The translations under genes and the position numbers were made by a program. The notes beneath the pieces are model-generated. The model saw nothing but the letters and a program-made list of their open reading frames with translations, searched no databases and was not told the DNA's origin. This document shows, piece by piece, positions 1 through 6,442 of a stretch of DNA of 15,643 bases. Within the stretch, counting starts at the first letter, position 1. Each line of letters opens with the position of its first letter. This stretch comes from Desulfobacteraceae bacterium (lineage in GTDB: Bacteria > Desulfobacterota > Desulfobacteria > Desulfobacterales > Desulfobacteraceae): NCBI GenBank assembly GCA_011390435.1, contig JAABSK010000044.1, positions 1 to 15,643 of the forward strand, read 5' to 3'.

Positions 1-1
1 A

Positions 2-382
2 GGGCAGTGGCCAGAAGCCATCCATCCCACCACAGGCGGCGGCTGCATGGGAGACGGCCAGCACGGGTGGGCAGCGGCAGAATGGATCATGATGATGCGA
101 AATCTGTTTGTCAGGGAGGAAGGAAAAACGCTGGTGATCGGTGCGGGCATTTTTCCGGACTGGATTGAAGAAAAAACCCGGCTGGCATTCGGCCCGACCC
201 TGGTGCCGGGCGGTCAGCTTAAAGTCAGAATCACCGGATCTGCGAACCGGCTGACCGTTTTTCTGGATTCAGATTTCCACGGACCGCCCCTGCCCTGCCG
301 GATTGCAGTGCCAGGCTACAGACCTGTTGAAACCGATACTTCAGAATCTACACACGTGCTTGAACCGATCCGGGAAAAATAA
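2..382 (+). CDS. C-terminal fragment of a glycoside-hydrolase-like protein (5' partial)
   Basis: The frame is open from the window edge, and the ATG at 47 is internal because coding similarity continues upstream of it (PEAIHPTTGGGCMGDGQH). The stop TAA is at 380-382. The Gly-rich segment followed by GQHGWAAAEWIMMMRNLFVREEG resembles the last helices of an (alpha/alpha)6-barrel glycoside-hydrolase-like protein. The tail (FGPTLVPGGQLKVRI and onwards) looks like a closing beta-sandwich region. Substrate and activity cannot be told from about 126 residues, and the family assignment rests on remembered motif likeness only. The gene converges with the response regulator at 386, leaving 3 nt between stop codons and no obvious terminator. 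Confidence 0.6.
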   Translation, partial: GQWPEAIHPTTGGGCMGDGQHGWAAAEWIMMMRNLFVREEGKTLVIGAGIFPDWIEEKTRLAFGPTLVPGGQLKVRITGSANRLTVFLDSDFHGPPLPCRIAVPGYRPVETDTSESTHVLEPIREK

Positions 383-385
383 ATA

Positions 386-1045
386 TCAATAGACCACCAG
401 CCCTTTTTCAATGGCAAATGTGGTCAGTTCGGAAACATTATGCAGACCCAGCTTGTTCATAATGTTGGACCGGTGCCGCTCCACAGTTTTCGGGCTGATG
501 AACAGAAATTCGGCAATCTGCTTGCTGGTGTACCCTTCAGCCACCAGCTTGAGCACCTCCCGCTCCCGCTGGGTCAGGCGGTCCCAGGTACTTTCCTTTT
601 TCAGCTTCCGGCGGCCCTCAAGGAATCCTTCCATCACTGTCCCGGCAATCCCCGGGCTGATATATATTTTTTCGGAGAGCACCACATGGATCGCCTTCAA
701 CAATTCATCCTGGGATGAATCCTTGAGGCAGTATCCGGTTACACCGGCGCCAAAACACTCCAGAATAAAATCATCTGAATCATGGATGGTCAGCGCCATG
801 ATTCTGGACTCAGGCATCTGGCGTTTGATCTCTTTTATGGCGGAAAGTCCGTCCATCCTGGGCATGGACAAGTCCATCATGATCAAATCCGGCGGATCTT
901 CGAGCGCAAGGGTTGTCTCGATGGCAGAAAATCCATCTGCTGCTTCCGCAACCACCTTTAGGCGCTCATCTGAATTGATCATCAGGCACAGCCCCTCCCG
1001 GAGCAGGGTGTTATCTTCTGCAACGACAATTCTTTTTTTTTCCAT
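386..1045 (-). CDS. NarL/FixJ-type response regulator (REC + LuxR HTH)
   Basis: This 219-residue protein is the usual length for a NarL-family DNA-binding response regulator. The receiver covers about residues 4-120, with acidic pocket E10/D11, phosphoacceptor D58 in IMMDLSMP, T86 and K108. The LuxR-type helix-turn-helix is at about 155-215 (LTQREREVLKLVAEGYTSKQIA, then KTVERHRSNIMNKL). Phosphorylation by a histidine kinase would be expected to promote dimerisation and DNA binding. The ATG is preceded by a weak purine-rich GGGAA about 8 nt upstream. No HisKA_3-type kinase, the usual partner class, lies in the window; the kinases here all have HisKA-type dimerisation motifs, so this regulator is orphan or served from elsewhere. 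A small inverted repeat lies directly upstream. Confidence 0.95.
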   Translation of the reverse strand: MEKKRIVVAEDNTLLREGLCLMINSDERLKVVAEAADGFSAIETTLALEDPPDLIMMDLSMPRMDGLSAIKEIKRQMPESRIMALTIHDSDDFILECFGAGVTGYCLKDSSQDELLKAIHVVLSEKIYISPGIAGTVMEGFLEGRRKLKKESTWDRLTQREREVLKLVAEGYTSKQIAEFLFISPKTVERHRSNIMNKLGLHNVSELTTFAIEKGLVVY

Positions 1046-1055
1046 TATTGATTCC

Positions 1056-1080
1056 CTGAAAGGGAGTTGAATCCTTTCAG
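1056..1080. promoter_or_regulatory. Inverted repeat upstream of the NarL-type regulator
   Basis: The perfect 8-bp arms CTGAAAGG (1056-1063) and CCTTTCAG (1073-1080) are separated by 9 nt and begin 11 nt upstream of the regulator's start codon. This could be an autoregulatory operator or a 5'-leader hairpin. There is no direct evidence for either. The rest of 1081-1236 shows no convincing gene. Confidence 0.3.
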
Positions 1081-1236
1081 CAAGTTAATCGCGGTTTGAG
1101 AACAGTGATCATCAGACGATGATATATCACACCTGTTTGAATATACCAAACAAAATCTGATGATTTCACATTTTCCGCGTTCCAGTAGTCTGCCCCCGCT
1201 GTTCTTCTTCTGTTTCTGCTGCGTTGCAGCAATCCG

Positions 1237-1617
1237 TCAGCGCGGTGTCCTGTCCTGGCATCTTCGTATTGCTGAGATTAGTTTTTCCGCAGGTGCACTT
1301 TTGGTGAGATAATCCCTTGCTCCGGCCTTGAACATGGCTTGTGCAAGGGTTGGATCTGTATGCATGGAAAAGCCGATCACACAGATTTGCGGCTGACGGG
1401 ACAGGATTTGCCGCGTGACCTGAACACCATGCATTTCCCCCAGGTTGATATCCATAAGGATCACATCTGGATTCAACTCCTGCGCCAGCTGCATGGCCTG
1501 TTTTCCATCCTCTGCTTCTCCAAGAATCTGAAAATCCGGCTCGACCTGTAAAAGGGCCTTTAGCCCCTCCCGCAGCACTTTATGGTCATCAACGATCAGA
1601 ATACCGATGTTATCCAC
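1237..1617 (-). CDS. Stand-alone receiver (CheY-like) protein related to NarL-type regulators
   Basis: This 126-residue protein consists only of a receiver domain: D10/D11, phosphoacceptor D56 in VILMDINLGE, S84 and K106. Its sequence style (DHKVLREGLKALL near the N terminus, GARDYLTKSAPAEKLISAI near the C terminus) is that of NarL/FixJ receivers, yet the reading frame stops right after the receiver. The roughly 190 nt that follow contain no recognisable LuxR HTH in any frame, so a recent frameshift is unlikely. The start is GTG (GTG-GAT-AAC) with GGA about 8 nt upstream; no nearby ATG fits the conserved N terminus. It may act as a phosphate sink or a protein-protein output domain. A possible 32-codon ORF ends 22 nt upstream and may be co-transcribed. 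Confidence 0.88.
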   Translation of the reverse strand: MDNIGILIVDDHKVLREGLKALLQVEPDFQILGEAEDGKQAMQLAQELNPDVILMDINLGEMHGVQVTRQILSRQPQICVIGFSMHTDPTLAQAMFKAGARDYLTKSAPAEKLISAIRRCQDRTPR

Positions 1618-1639
1618 TTTTATTTCCGGATCTTCTGCT

Positions 1640-1738
1640 TCATCGTTTTTCTTTCGTCAGTGCCAGTTCCTGGTTTCCGGCCTGAACCACACAGGTAAAA
1701 CAGCCATGCGGCTGGCAATATTGACCTGAGTACGACAT
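1640..1738 (-). CDS. Possible small Cys-rich protein (32 aa)
   Basis: A 32-codon ORF starts at an ATG (1736-1738) with a good ribosome-binding site, GAGG about 7-8 nt upstream. It ends in TGA 22 nt before the receiver gene on the same strand. The product contains YCQPHGCFTC, that is three cysteines as C-x4-C-x2-C with a histidine between, which could bind a metal. The C-terminal third is charged (ELALTKEKR). The RBS, cysteine pattern and position support a real gene. Against it are its size and the lack of any recognised family. A TTGACA-like hexamer lies upstream (1772-1777, minus strand) but has no good -10. Confidence 0.35.
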   Translation of the reverse strand: MSYSGQYCQPHGCFTCVVQAGNQELALTKEKR

Positions 1739-1809
1739 ATGCACGCCTCTCTGAAAAAATTGATTCATGTATGTCAAATCCTACCACTGGAGAATATTTG
1801 CGGACAATG

Positions 1810-1831
1810 AGGGGAATCCTGCATTTCCCCT
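1810..1831. other. Inverted repeat of unknown role
   Basis: The 7-bp arms AGGGGAA (1810-1816) and TTCCCCT (1825-1831) surround an 8-nt loop, between tunR's 3' end and the small ORF. It has no T-tract on either strand, so it is not a canonical terminator. The rest of 1739-1929 holds only this repeat and the tunR terminator. Confidence 0.25.
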
Positions 1832-1846
1832 GATAGATTTATGCAT

Positions 1847-1879
1847 TTAAAAGACAGGCTGACGGTTCAAAACAGCCTG
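1847..1879 (-). terminator. Probable rho-independent terminator of tunR
   Basis: Read on the minus strand, CAGGCTG (1879-1873) and CAGCCTG (1861-1855) form a 7-bp stem with an 11-nt loop, followed at once by TCTTTTAAA. It lies about 50 nt past the tunR stop codon. The stem is short, so strength is uncertain. Confidence 0.5.
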
Positions 1880-1929
1880 AAGCCTTCCCAAGAACTTGGC
1901 GGGGAAATGGTATCGAGCAAGGCCAGTGA

Positions 1930-3030
1930 TCAATCCAGATGAAGCACCACGGAAACAGACGTGAACAACGCCCGGACCGGGTCGCCTTCTGCGACACTGG
2001 ACAGCCAGGGGCCGGCAGAGGAGATCACAGCGCAGATCTGCATTGACTCTGAAATCGTGACAATACATTCGGTATTGATCTGCCCCTGGGTAATCCGGGT
2101 GACGATCCCGCTGAAGCTGTTTTCCACGCTGCATGCCCCAGGGCTGTCCCCGCTTTGAAGCATCACCTGGGGAGCCTTGACCTCGGCGGTGACCCATTTG
2201 CCGGAAACCAGGCCAAGCCGCCCGACACTGTCGTTGGTGATCACTGTGGTGATGGGATGGCCTTCCATGGTGATCATTTCAATCCGGGACTGGATATCGC
2301 CTTTTACAATGGTCCTGACGTTGCAGAAAAACGCATTGCGGGCGCTGGTTCTGCGGCCGGATTCCCTTTCCATGAAACGTTTTGCAACGGCCTGAATATC
2401 TGTTTTTGAAAAAGTGACATACGATGATGTCAGTCCGGCAGATGTGTGGCCTAAAATCATCTGCACCGCTGGCAGCGGCAGGTTGCCCTGCATCAATTCC
2501 ACGCCCCTTGCTTTGCGGATGGCTTCCGGACCGCCCAGCTCCTTGGCGAATCCGCAGGCTGTGGCACGCTCATAAAATTTACGGCGCACAAATCCAGGAT
2601 CCAGGTCAGGCATCTTGCGGAATCTTGCTTTAAACTGCGGCGTGTGGACCCGTTTCAGGATTTCACTGCACAAGGCCTCGGAAAGATGGACTGTCCGTGG
2701 GGTTGCGCCGGTTTCAGAACCGCTGCTGCAATAAGTCACTGAGTGGTCTGCCGGGTTGATCTCTTTAAACAGGTCAACTGCCAGCACTTCTTTCAATTTT
2801 GCACCGGTATACCGGATCAATAGAAACGTGATCAGAATACGGTGGCGGGAAACCCGTACATCAGCCCTGGGCGAATCATCTGCCCACTTTCGAAAGGACT
2901 GCTCCAGCTGATTCAGCTGAACCGTATCCAGGCATGGGCCTGTTCGGGCAATCGAAATCATTCTGCTGTGATTTTTTTCATCGGAAGATAAAAACGTATG
3001 ATTCCGTTGGGAGTTTTTTTTCGCTGTCAT
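1930..3030 (-). CDS. tunR: TunR-type oxyanion-responsive regulator (recombinase fold + 2 TOBE)
   Basis: This 366-residue protein fuses a XerC/D-like catalytic fold (about 35-220) to two molybdate/tungstate-binding TOBE (Mop) domains. TOBE1 is about 228-292 (SARN start, VITNDSVGRLGL) and TOBE2 is about 300-365 (more divergent, GDPVRALF). That is the architecture of TunR, known in sulfate-reducing deltaproteobacteria as a tungstate/molybdate-sensing regulator evolved from recombinases. The catalytic set is broken: the first Arg is K78 (TGAKLKE), HxxR is ExxR (E169, R172), while LGH (H195) and Tyr Y204 remain. DNA binding without strand exchange is therefore likely. The start chosen is the ATG at 3030, with GGA 8 nt upstream and a promoter just before it. 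An upstream in-frame ATG at 3066 lacks an RBS. The gene is divergent from a TSUP permease, the known target type for one TunR group. Confidence 0.88.
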   Translation of the reverse strand: MTAKKNSQRNHTFLSSDEKNHSRMISIARTGPCLDTVQLNQLEQSFRKWADDSPRADVRVSRHRILITFLLIRYTGAKLKEVLAVDLFKEINPADHSVTYCSSGSETGATPRTVHLSEALCSEILKRVHTPQFKARFRKMPDLDPGFVRRKFYERATACGFAKELGGPEAIRKARGVELMQGNLPLPAVQMILGHTSAGLTSSYVTFSKTDIQAVAKRFMERESGRRTSARNAFFCNVRTIVKGDIQSRIEMITMEGHPITTVITNDSVGRLGLVSGKWVTAEVKAPQVMLQSGDSPGACSVENSFSGIVTRITQGQINTECIVTISESMQICAVISSAGPWLSSVAEGDPVRALFTSVSVVLHLD

Positions 3031-3079
3031 ATGAGTTTTCCAGGTGTTTGGTGGCGTTTCAATCATGTTGCTTGACGAT

Positions 3080-3108
3080 TCAATAAAATACTTGATCCCT
3101 GTTGTCAA
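3080..3108 (-). promoter_or_regulatory. Candidate sigma70 promoter of tunR
   Basis: On the minus strand, TTGACA (3108-3103) is followed after 17 nt by TATTGA (3085-3080). Transcription would begin near 3073, giving a roughly 40-nt leader to the ATG at 3030. That leaves almost no leader for the ATG at 3066, which supports the downstream start. Confidence 0.5.
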
Positions 3109-3131
3109 TCAATGTTACGATCACGAATAAA
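3102..3131 (+). promoter_or_regulatory. Candidate sigma70 promoter of the TSUP permease
   Basis: TTGTCA (3102-3107) and AATAAA (3126-3131) are spaced 18 nt apart, matching 9 of 12 consensus positions. The -35 element overlaps that of the divergent tunR promoter, and the palindrome at 3121-3144 would cover the -10 and the transcription start. Confidence 0.45.
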
Positions 3132-3144
3132 AATATTTACGTGA
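3121..3144. promoter_or_regulatory. Candidate TunR operator
   Basis: The perfect 5-bp arms TCACG (3121-3125) and CGTGA (3140-3144) flank an AT-rich centre, with partial symmetry inside and more TTACG-like bases outside. TunR proteins are known to bind a motif of about 30 bp; roughly 3118-3147 would be that size. It sits over the predicted -10/start of the permease, as expected for a repressor, and about 12 bp beyond the -35 of tunR. I did not match it to a published motif. Confidence 0.5.
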
Positions 3145-3177
3145 CTTTACTTTCTGCTTTTTTCAGGAGAAACCCTT

Positions 3178-4113
3178 ATGTATTTTGCAACCGCAGGCAT
3201 TGAAACCGCCGTCTGGATACCGCCGCTGGTGGCATTCATCGTGTCCTTTTTCACATCCATGGGCGGGGTGTCCGGCGCCTTTTTGCTGCTGCCGTTCCAG
3301 ATGTCGGTTCTGGGCTACACCCATCCATCGGTCAGCGCCACCAACCAGCTGTTCAACATTGTGGCCATACCCAGCGGGGTATACCGTTACTGGCGGGAGG
3401 GCCGGATGGTGTGGCCTTTGACGTGGACTGTTGTTGCAGGCACCCTGCCCGGTGTATTCATCGGGGCGATGGTGCGGGTGACCTGGCTGCCAGACCCAGG
3501 ATTGTTCAAATTGTTTGCCGCAGGCGTCCTGCTGTACATCGGCATTAAAATGATACAAGGCCTGCTGAAACAAACTAGAGGAAATAGTGAAAAACATAAA
3601 AGTGAAAAGCAGTTTCAATCGCTGATGAAAGCCTGGCGGCCCAGTGATCGCACTGACAAGCCTTCAACCGTGACCCGTTTTAATCTCCGGCAGCTGGCAT
3701 TCACATTTTATGGAGAATCCTACACAGTTTCTTTTCCAGGGATCTTTTTTCTCAGTTTTGTTGTGGGAATTGTCGGCGGCATCTACGGCATTGGCGGCGG
3801 CGCCATCATTGCCCCGTTTTTTGTCACGTTTTTTAAACTGCCGGTGTATATCGTGGCCGGAGCCGCCCTGATGGGGACCTTTATCACATCGATTGCCGGA
3901 GTCGTTTTCTATCAGGCCATTGCCCCATTCTATCCCCATCTGTCTGTGGCACCGGACTGGCTGCTGGGAATTTTATTCGGTGCCGGTGGAATGGCAGGCA
4001 TGTATCTGGGAGCCCGGTGCCAGAAATTCATGCCTGCCAGCGCTATCAAATGGATGCTGGCAGGGATCATGATTGCAACGGCTGCCAAATATGTGAGTGA
4101 ATTCCTGGGGTGA
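3178..4113 (+). CDS. TSUP (TauE/SafE) family membrane permease
   Basis: This 311-residue polytopic inner-membrane protein shows the two-fold TSUP repeat: FFTSMGGVSGAFLLLPF (24-40) in the first half and VGGIYGIGGGAIIAPF (199-214) in the second. Hydrophobic segments lie at about 12-40, 54-68, 82-100, 108-128, 187-218, 222-246, 260-279 and 290-306. A charged cytoplasmic loop (about 131-186, with KQTRGNSEKHKSEK) splits the halves. TSUP proteins move sulfite, sulfonates and related anions. Divergence from tunR suggests an oxyanion linked to tungstate/molybdate/sulfate homeostasis, but the substrate is an inference. The ATG has AGGAGA 6-8 nt upstream. The gene probably forms a single-gene unit. Confidence 0.92.
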   Translation: MYFATAGIETAVWIPPLVAFIVSFFTSMGGVSGAFLLLPFQMSVLGYTHPSVSATNQLFNIVAIPSGVYRYWREGRMVWPLTWTVVAGTLPGVFIGAMVRVTWLPDPGLFKLFAAGVLLYIGIKMIQGLLKQTRGNSEKHKSEKQFQSLMKAWRPSDRTDKPSTVTRFNLRQLAFTFYGESYTVSFPGIFFLSFVVGIVGGIYGIGGGAIIAPFFVTFFKLPVYIVAGAALMGTFITSIAGVVFYQAIAPFYPHLSVAPDWLLGILFGAGGMAGMYLGARCQKFMPASAIKWMLAGIMIATAAKYVSEFLG

Positions 4114-4143
4114 CCTTTCAAACCAGCGACAAACTATCATGCA

Positions 4144-4168
4144 AACACTATAAAGTAACACTATAAAG
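4144..4168. repeat. Tandem 12-bp direct repeat
   Basis: AACACTATAAAG occurs perfectly at 4144-4155 and 4157-4168, giving a 13-bp period. It starts 31 nt after the permease stop codon. Function is unknown; it could be a protein-binding site or slippage product. Confidence 0.55.
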
Positions 4169-4235
4169 CAAAAAAAATCGATTGATTCATTTTTCGCTTG
4201 TTTTCAAACAATTCACATCCGATCAAATCAAAACA

Positions 4236-4276
4236 CGGTTTTGCACATGTGTGCAACCGCCTTGTTTAAAGCGGTT
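4236..4276. promoter_or_regulatory. Two competing hairpins sharing an arm
   Basis: CGGTT (4236-4240) and GCAC (4243-4246) pair with GTGC (4251-4254) and AACCG (4255-4259) around a 4-nt loop, with a 2-nt bulge. The same AACCGC (4255-4260) can pair instead with GCGGTT (4271-4276). Only one can form at a time, as in attenuators. At the DNA level the first is also an operator-like dyad (TTGCACA, 2 nt, TGTGCAA at 4241-4256). Confidence 0.4.
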
Positions 4277-4315
4277 ATGAACTTTATGCCCGGCTCTCCT
4301 GAAACGCAAAATGAT

Positions 4316-4345
4316 TTGACAAAAAAGATTTTTATTTCGTAAATA
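4316..4345 (+). promoter_or_regulatory. Candidate promoter of the hydrolase-dctP unit
   Basis: A perfect TTGACA (4316-4321) is followed after 18 nt by the weak -10 TAAATA (4340-4345). It lies about 125 nt upstream of the hydrolase start, giving a long leader. Confidence 0.35.
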
Positions 4346-4469
4346 TCGTTTTGTTTGGATGATTGAGTGCCAATATGTTATAGGGTATCTACCCTTGCAG
4401 AAGCGATTTGGCAGCATGTGCCCGGCAGCCGCAGCAGGGCGTACAGATTTTAACACAAAGCGAGGCGCA

Positions 4470-5333
4470 ATGGAAACCTACAAAATTTCAATATCAAGAG
4501 GTAAATTCAACATAAGAGACAGAGGAAACAAAGACGGGTATCCCGTGGTGATGCTGCACGGGTGGCCGGAAAGTTCGTATTGCTGGGAAGGGGTTGGAAA
4601 CGACCTGGCCCCTGAATACAGAATCATCGCTCCGGACCTGAGGGGACTGGGAGACAGCGAACGTACACTGGATGTCCAGGCATATCGAAAAGATGAACTG
4701 GCAAAAGATATTGTTGAGATTCTCCAGCACCTGGAAATTGATGATTTCTTTCTGGTCGGCCATGACTGGGGTGGCGTAGTGGCCCAGGAGGTGGCACTTC
4801 TGATACCGAACCAGATAAAAAAGATGATATTGATGAATACACCGGTTCTTGCCAATGTTAAAGGCAGAAAAGAGGCCACCCAAAAAATACACAGCCAGGG
4901 ATCCGTTGTATGGTGGTACCAGTATTTTCTGCAGATGCCGGTCCTTCCGGAAACCATGATCAAGGGGAATGAGCATGTCTGGGTCCCCTACTTCTTTGCC
5001 AGAGGACTCCAGGCCGGCATCATTTCAAGAGAAATTGTTGACGAATATGTCCGGTGCTACAGCATTCCAGACACACCGGCAACCGGTGCTGCCTATTACA
5101 GAACCATTCCGGAATTTGAAAAACGCAGCGATGAACTCGAAGGCACTGTCTTTCAGATGCCGACCCTCTATATCTATGGGAACCAGGATATTGTCGTGAT
5201 ACCGGAATACCTCAACCATATTGAAACCTGTTTTGACTCAGTCGAAGTCGCGCAGTTGGAGGCCGGACACTTTGTTCAGGATGAAAAAGCCAGTGAAACA
5301 GCACAATTAATGAACCAGTTTTTGAGTAAATAG
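4470..5333 (+). CDS. Alpha/beta hydrolase, epoxide hydrolase/haloalkane dehalogenase-like
   Basis: This 287-residue cytoplasmic protein has the complete alpha/beta-hydrolase signature: oxyanion-hole motif HGWP (30-33), nucleophile elbow GHDWGG with D99, a probable acid D240 in YGNQD, and the catalytic base H267 in EAGHF. The aspartate nucleophile marks the epoxide hydrolase/dehalogenase branch rather than serine esterases. Tyrosines in the cap region (Y150 in WWYQYF, Y209/Y210) favour epoxide hydrolase, but the substrate cannot be fixed. The start is the ATG at 4470 with GAGG 4 nt upstream. An in-frame ATG at 4359 would add 37 residues lacking family similarity and has no RBS. The dctP-like gene follows 36 nt downstream, so the two are probably co-transcribed. 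Confidence 0.88.
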   Translation: METYKISISRGKFNIRDRGNKDGYPVVMLHGWPESSYCWEGVGNDLAPEYRIIAPDLRGLGDSERTLDVQAYRKDELAKDIVEILQHLEIDDFFLVGHDWGGVVAQEVALLIPNQIKKMILMNTPVLANVKGRKEATQKIHSQGSVVWWYQYFLQMPVLPETMIKGNEHVWVPYFFARGLQAGIISREIVDEYVRCYSIPDTPATGAAYYRTIPEFEKRSDELEGTVFQMPTLYIYGNQDIVVIPEYLNHIETCFDSVEVAQLEAGHFVQDEKASETAQLMNQFLSK

Positions 5334-5369
5334 TCGCCCTTTAACCGTAACAAAAAAAAGGAGTAAAAA

Positions 5370-6365
5370 ATGAAAAAAACTGTATTAATCGCATCTCTCA
5401 TGATTTTTGCCGCACTGCAGCTGACACCGTTCACTGTATCGGCAAAAGAGCTGGTTTTCAAGATGGCTACATGGGGACCCAAAGCCCATTACATCGGAGG
5501 ACAGCGGGATGTCTGGCTTGCAGCGGTCAATGAAAAGCTGGCAGGAAAACTGAAGATCGTTGAGTATCCCGGCGGACAGCTTTATGGCCCCAAAGAGATG
5601 CACATGGCCCTTGCCAAAGGCTCTGTGGAAATGGGACTGATCCTTCAACCAGCCATGCTGGCAATGGCTCCGATCCTTCAGGGTGTATATCTGCCGTTTG
5701 CCTACGACAGTGTTGATCAGGCAGCAAAAGCCTACCAGGGAGAGTCCCGCGAGATCATTGAAAACGCGATGGAAGCAAAGCGGATTAAAATGATCTATCC
5801 GGCCTACACAGACGGCGTCCAGATCTTCAGCAACAAGAAGAATATTGATTCAATGGAAGATTTCAACGGCATGCGTATTCTTTCCACCAGCCCGATTATC
5901 ACCGAAATCTTCTCAAAACTGGGGGCCGCTCCAGATGCGTCCATCCCCCAGACCGAACAGTATATGGCTTTGAAAAGAGGGGTATCAGATGCCATGGCAC
6001 AAGCGGTTGTCGGCGGTTTTTTTCAAAAATCCTACGAAGTGGCCCCTTATGTCACCAAAACCGACATGAGTTTCCCAACACTCCTGCTGTGCATGAATCT
6101 TAAAAAATGGGAATCCCTGCCAAAGGATGTTCAGGATGTGCTGATGGAAGAAGGAAAAATTGCAGAGGCCAGCAGCCTGGCAGCATCCAAGGGATGGGAA
6201 GCCAAATTCACAGGTGAAATGGAAAAACTGGGCGCAACTGTCACCCGGATCCCTGATGATGTCCGGGCCCAGGTCAAAGAGGTTTCCAAAGAAGTATGGG
6301 AAAAATGGGCGAACGATAACGGCCCTGATGCCCAGCGGCTTCTGGAACTCAACCGCAATTTATAA
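5370..6365 (+). CDS. TRAP transporter solute-binding protein (DctP family)
   Basis: This 331-residue secreted periplasmic protein starts with a classical signal peptide: MKKT, a hydrophobic core to about residue 19, and probable cleavage after VSA at 25. Family features are PGGQLYGPKEM (67-77), the YLPFAYDS stretch (107-114), and FNGMRI with R169, which lies where DctP proteins keep the arginine that binds a ligand carboxylate. The length is normal. The RBS is AAGGAG, 6 nt upstream. No dctQ or dctM membrane genes are present; the unit ends in a terminator. It may feed a distant TRAP permease or serve a sensory role. Pairing with a hydrolase suggests an organic-acid substrate, an inference only. 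Confidence 0.9.
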   Translation: MKKTVLIASLMIFAALQLTPFTVSAKELVFKMATWGPKAHYIGGQRDVWLAAVNEKLAGKLKIVEYPGGQLYGPKEMHMALAKGSVEMGLILQPAMLAMAPILQGVYLPFAYDSVDQAAKAYQGESREIIENAMEAKRIKMIYPAYTDGVQIFSNKKNIDSMEDFNGMRILSTSPIITEIFSKLGAAPDASIPQTEQYMALKRGVSDAMAQAVVGGFFQKSYEVAPYVTKTDMSFPTLLLCMNLKKWESLPKDVQDVLMEEGKIAEASSLAASKGWEAKFTGEMEKLGATVTRIPDDVRAQVKEVSKEVWEKWANDNGPDAQRLLELNRNL

Positions 6366-6403
6366 CATCGATCACAATGGCGGATTGCCGTCATAACGGG
6401 AAA

Positions 6404-6429
6404 AGTGGGCAGGATTTATCCTGCCCACT
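6404..6429. terminator. Bidirectional rho-independent terminator
   Basis: An 11-12 bp perfect GC-rich stem (AGTGGGCAGGAT at 6404-6415, ATCCTGCCCACT at 6418-6429) sits between the convergent dctP-like and hybrid kinase genes. It is followed by CCTTTTGTTCT on the plus strand and by TTTTCCCG on the minus strand, so it can end both transcripts. Confidence 0.85.
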
Positions 6430-6442
6430 GCCTTTTGTTCTG

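Larger units (their letters stand above)
4114..4469. other. Intergenic region between the TSUP permease and hydrolase genes
   Basis: This is 356 nt of AT-rich DNA without a convincing gene. It holds a 12-bp tandem direct repeat, two hairpins that share one arm, and a candidate promoter for the hydrolase-dctP unit, each listed separately. No clear T-tailed terminator for the permease was found. Confidence 0.6.

Noticed and set aside
411..1070. 219-codon ORF on the plus strand opposite the NarL-type regulator
   Set aside because: It is a shadow of the conserved minus-strand gene, rich in Ser/Arg, and has no family features.
1217..1231. Stem TGCTGC/GCAGCA after the receiver gene as a terminator
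   Set aside because: It has a 3-nt loop and no T-tract on either strand.
1847..2197. 116-codon minus-strand ORF overlapping the tunR 3' end
   Set aside because: It lies in another frame of the TOBE-coding region and contains the tunR terminator.
1930..3030. Integrase marking a mobile element
   Set aside because: Catalytic residues are broken and two TOBE domains follow; no att repeats, tRNA or other mobile genes are present. It is a regulator.
4325..4352. Second TunR operator before the hydrolase, based on shared ATATTTACG
   Set aside because: The match is mostly A/T and the TCACG/CGTGA arms are missing.
4359..4469. N-terminal extension of the hydrolase from the ATG at 4359
   Set aside because: There is no RBS, the 37 residues lack family similarity, and it would start almost on top of the candidate -10.
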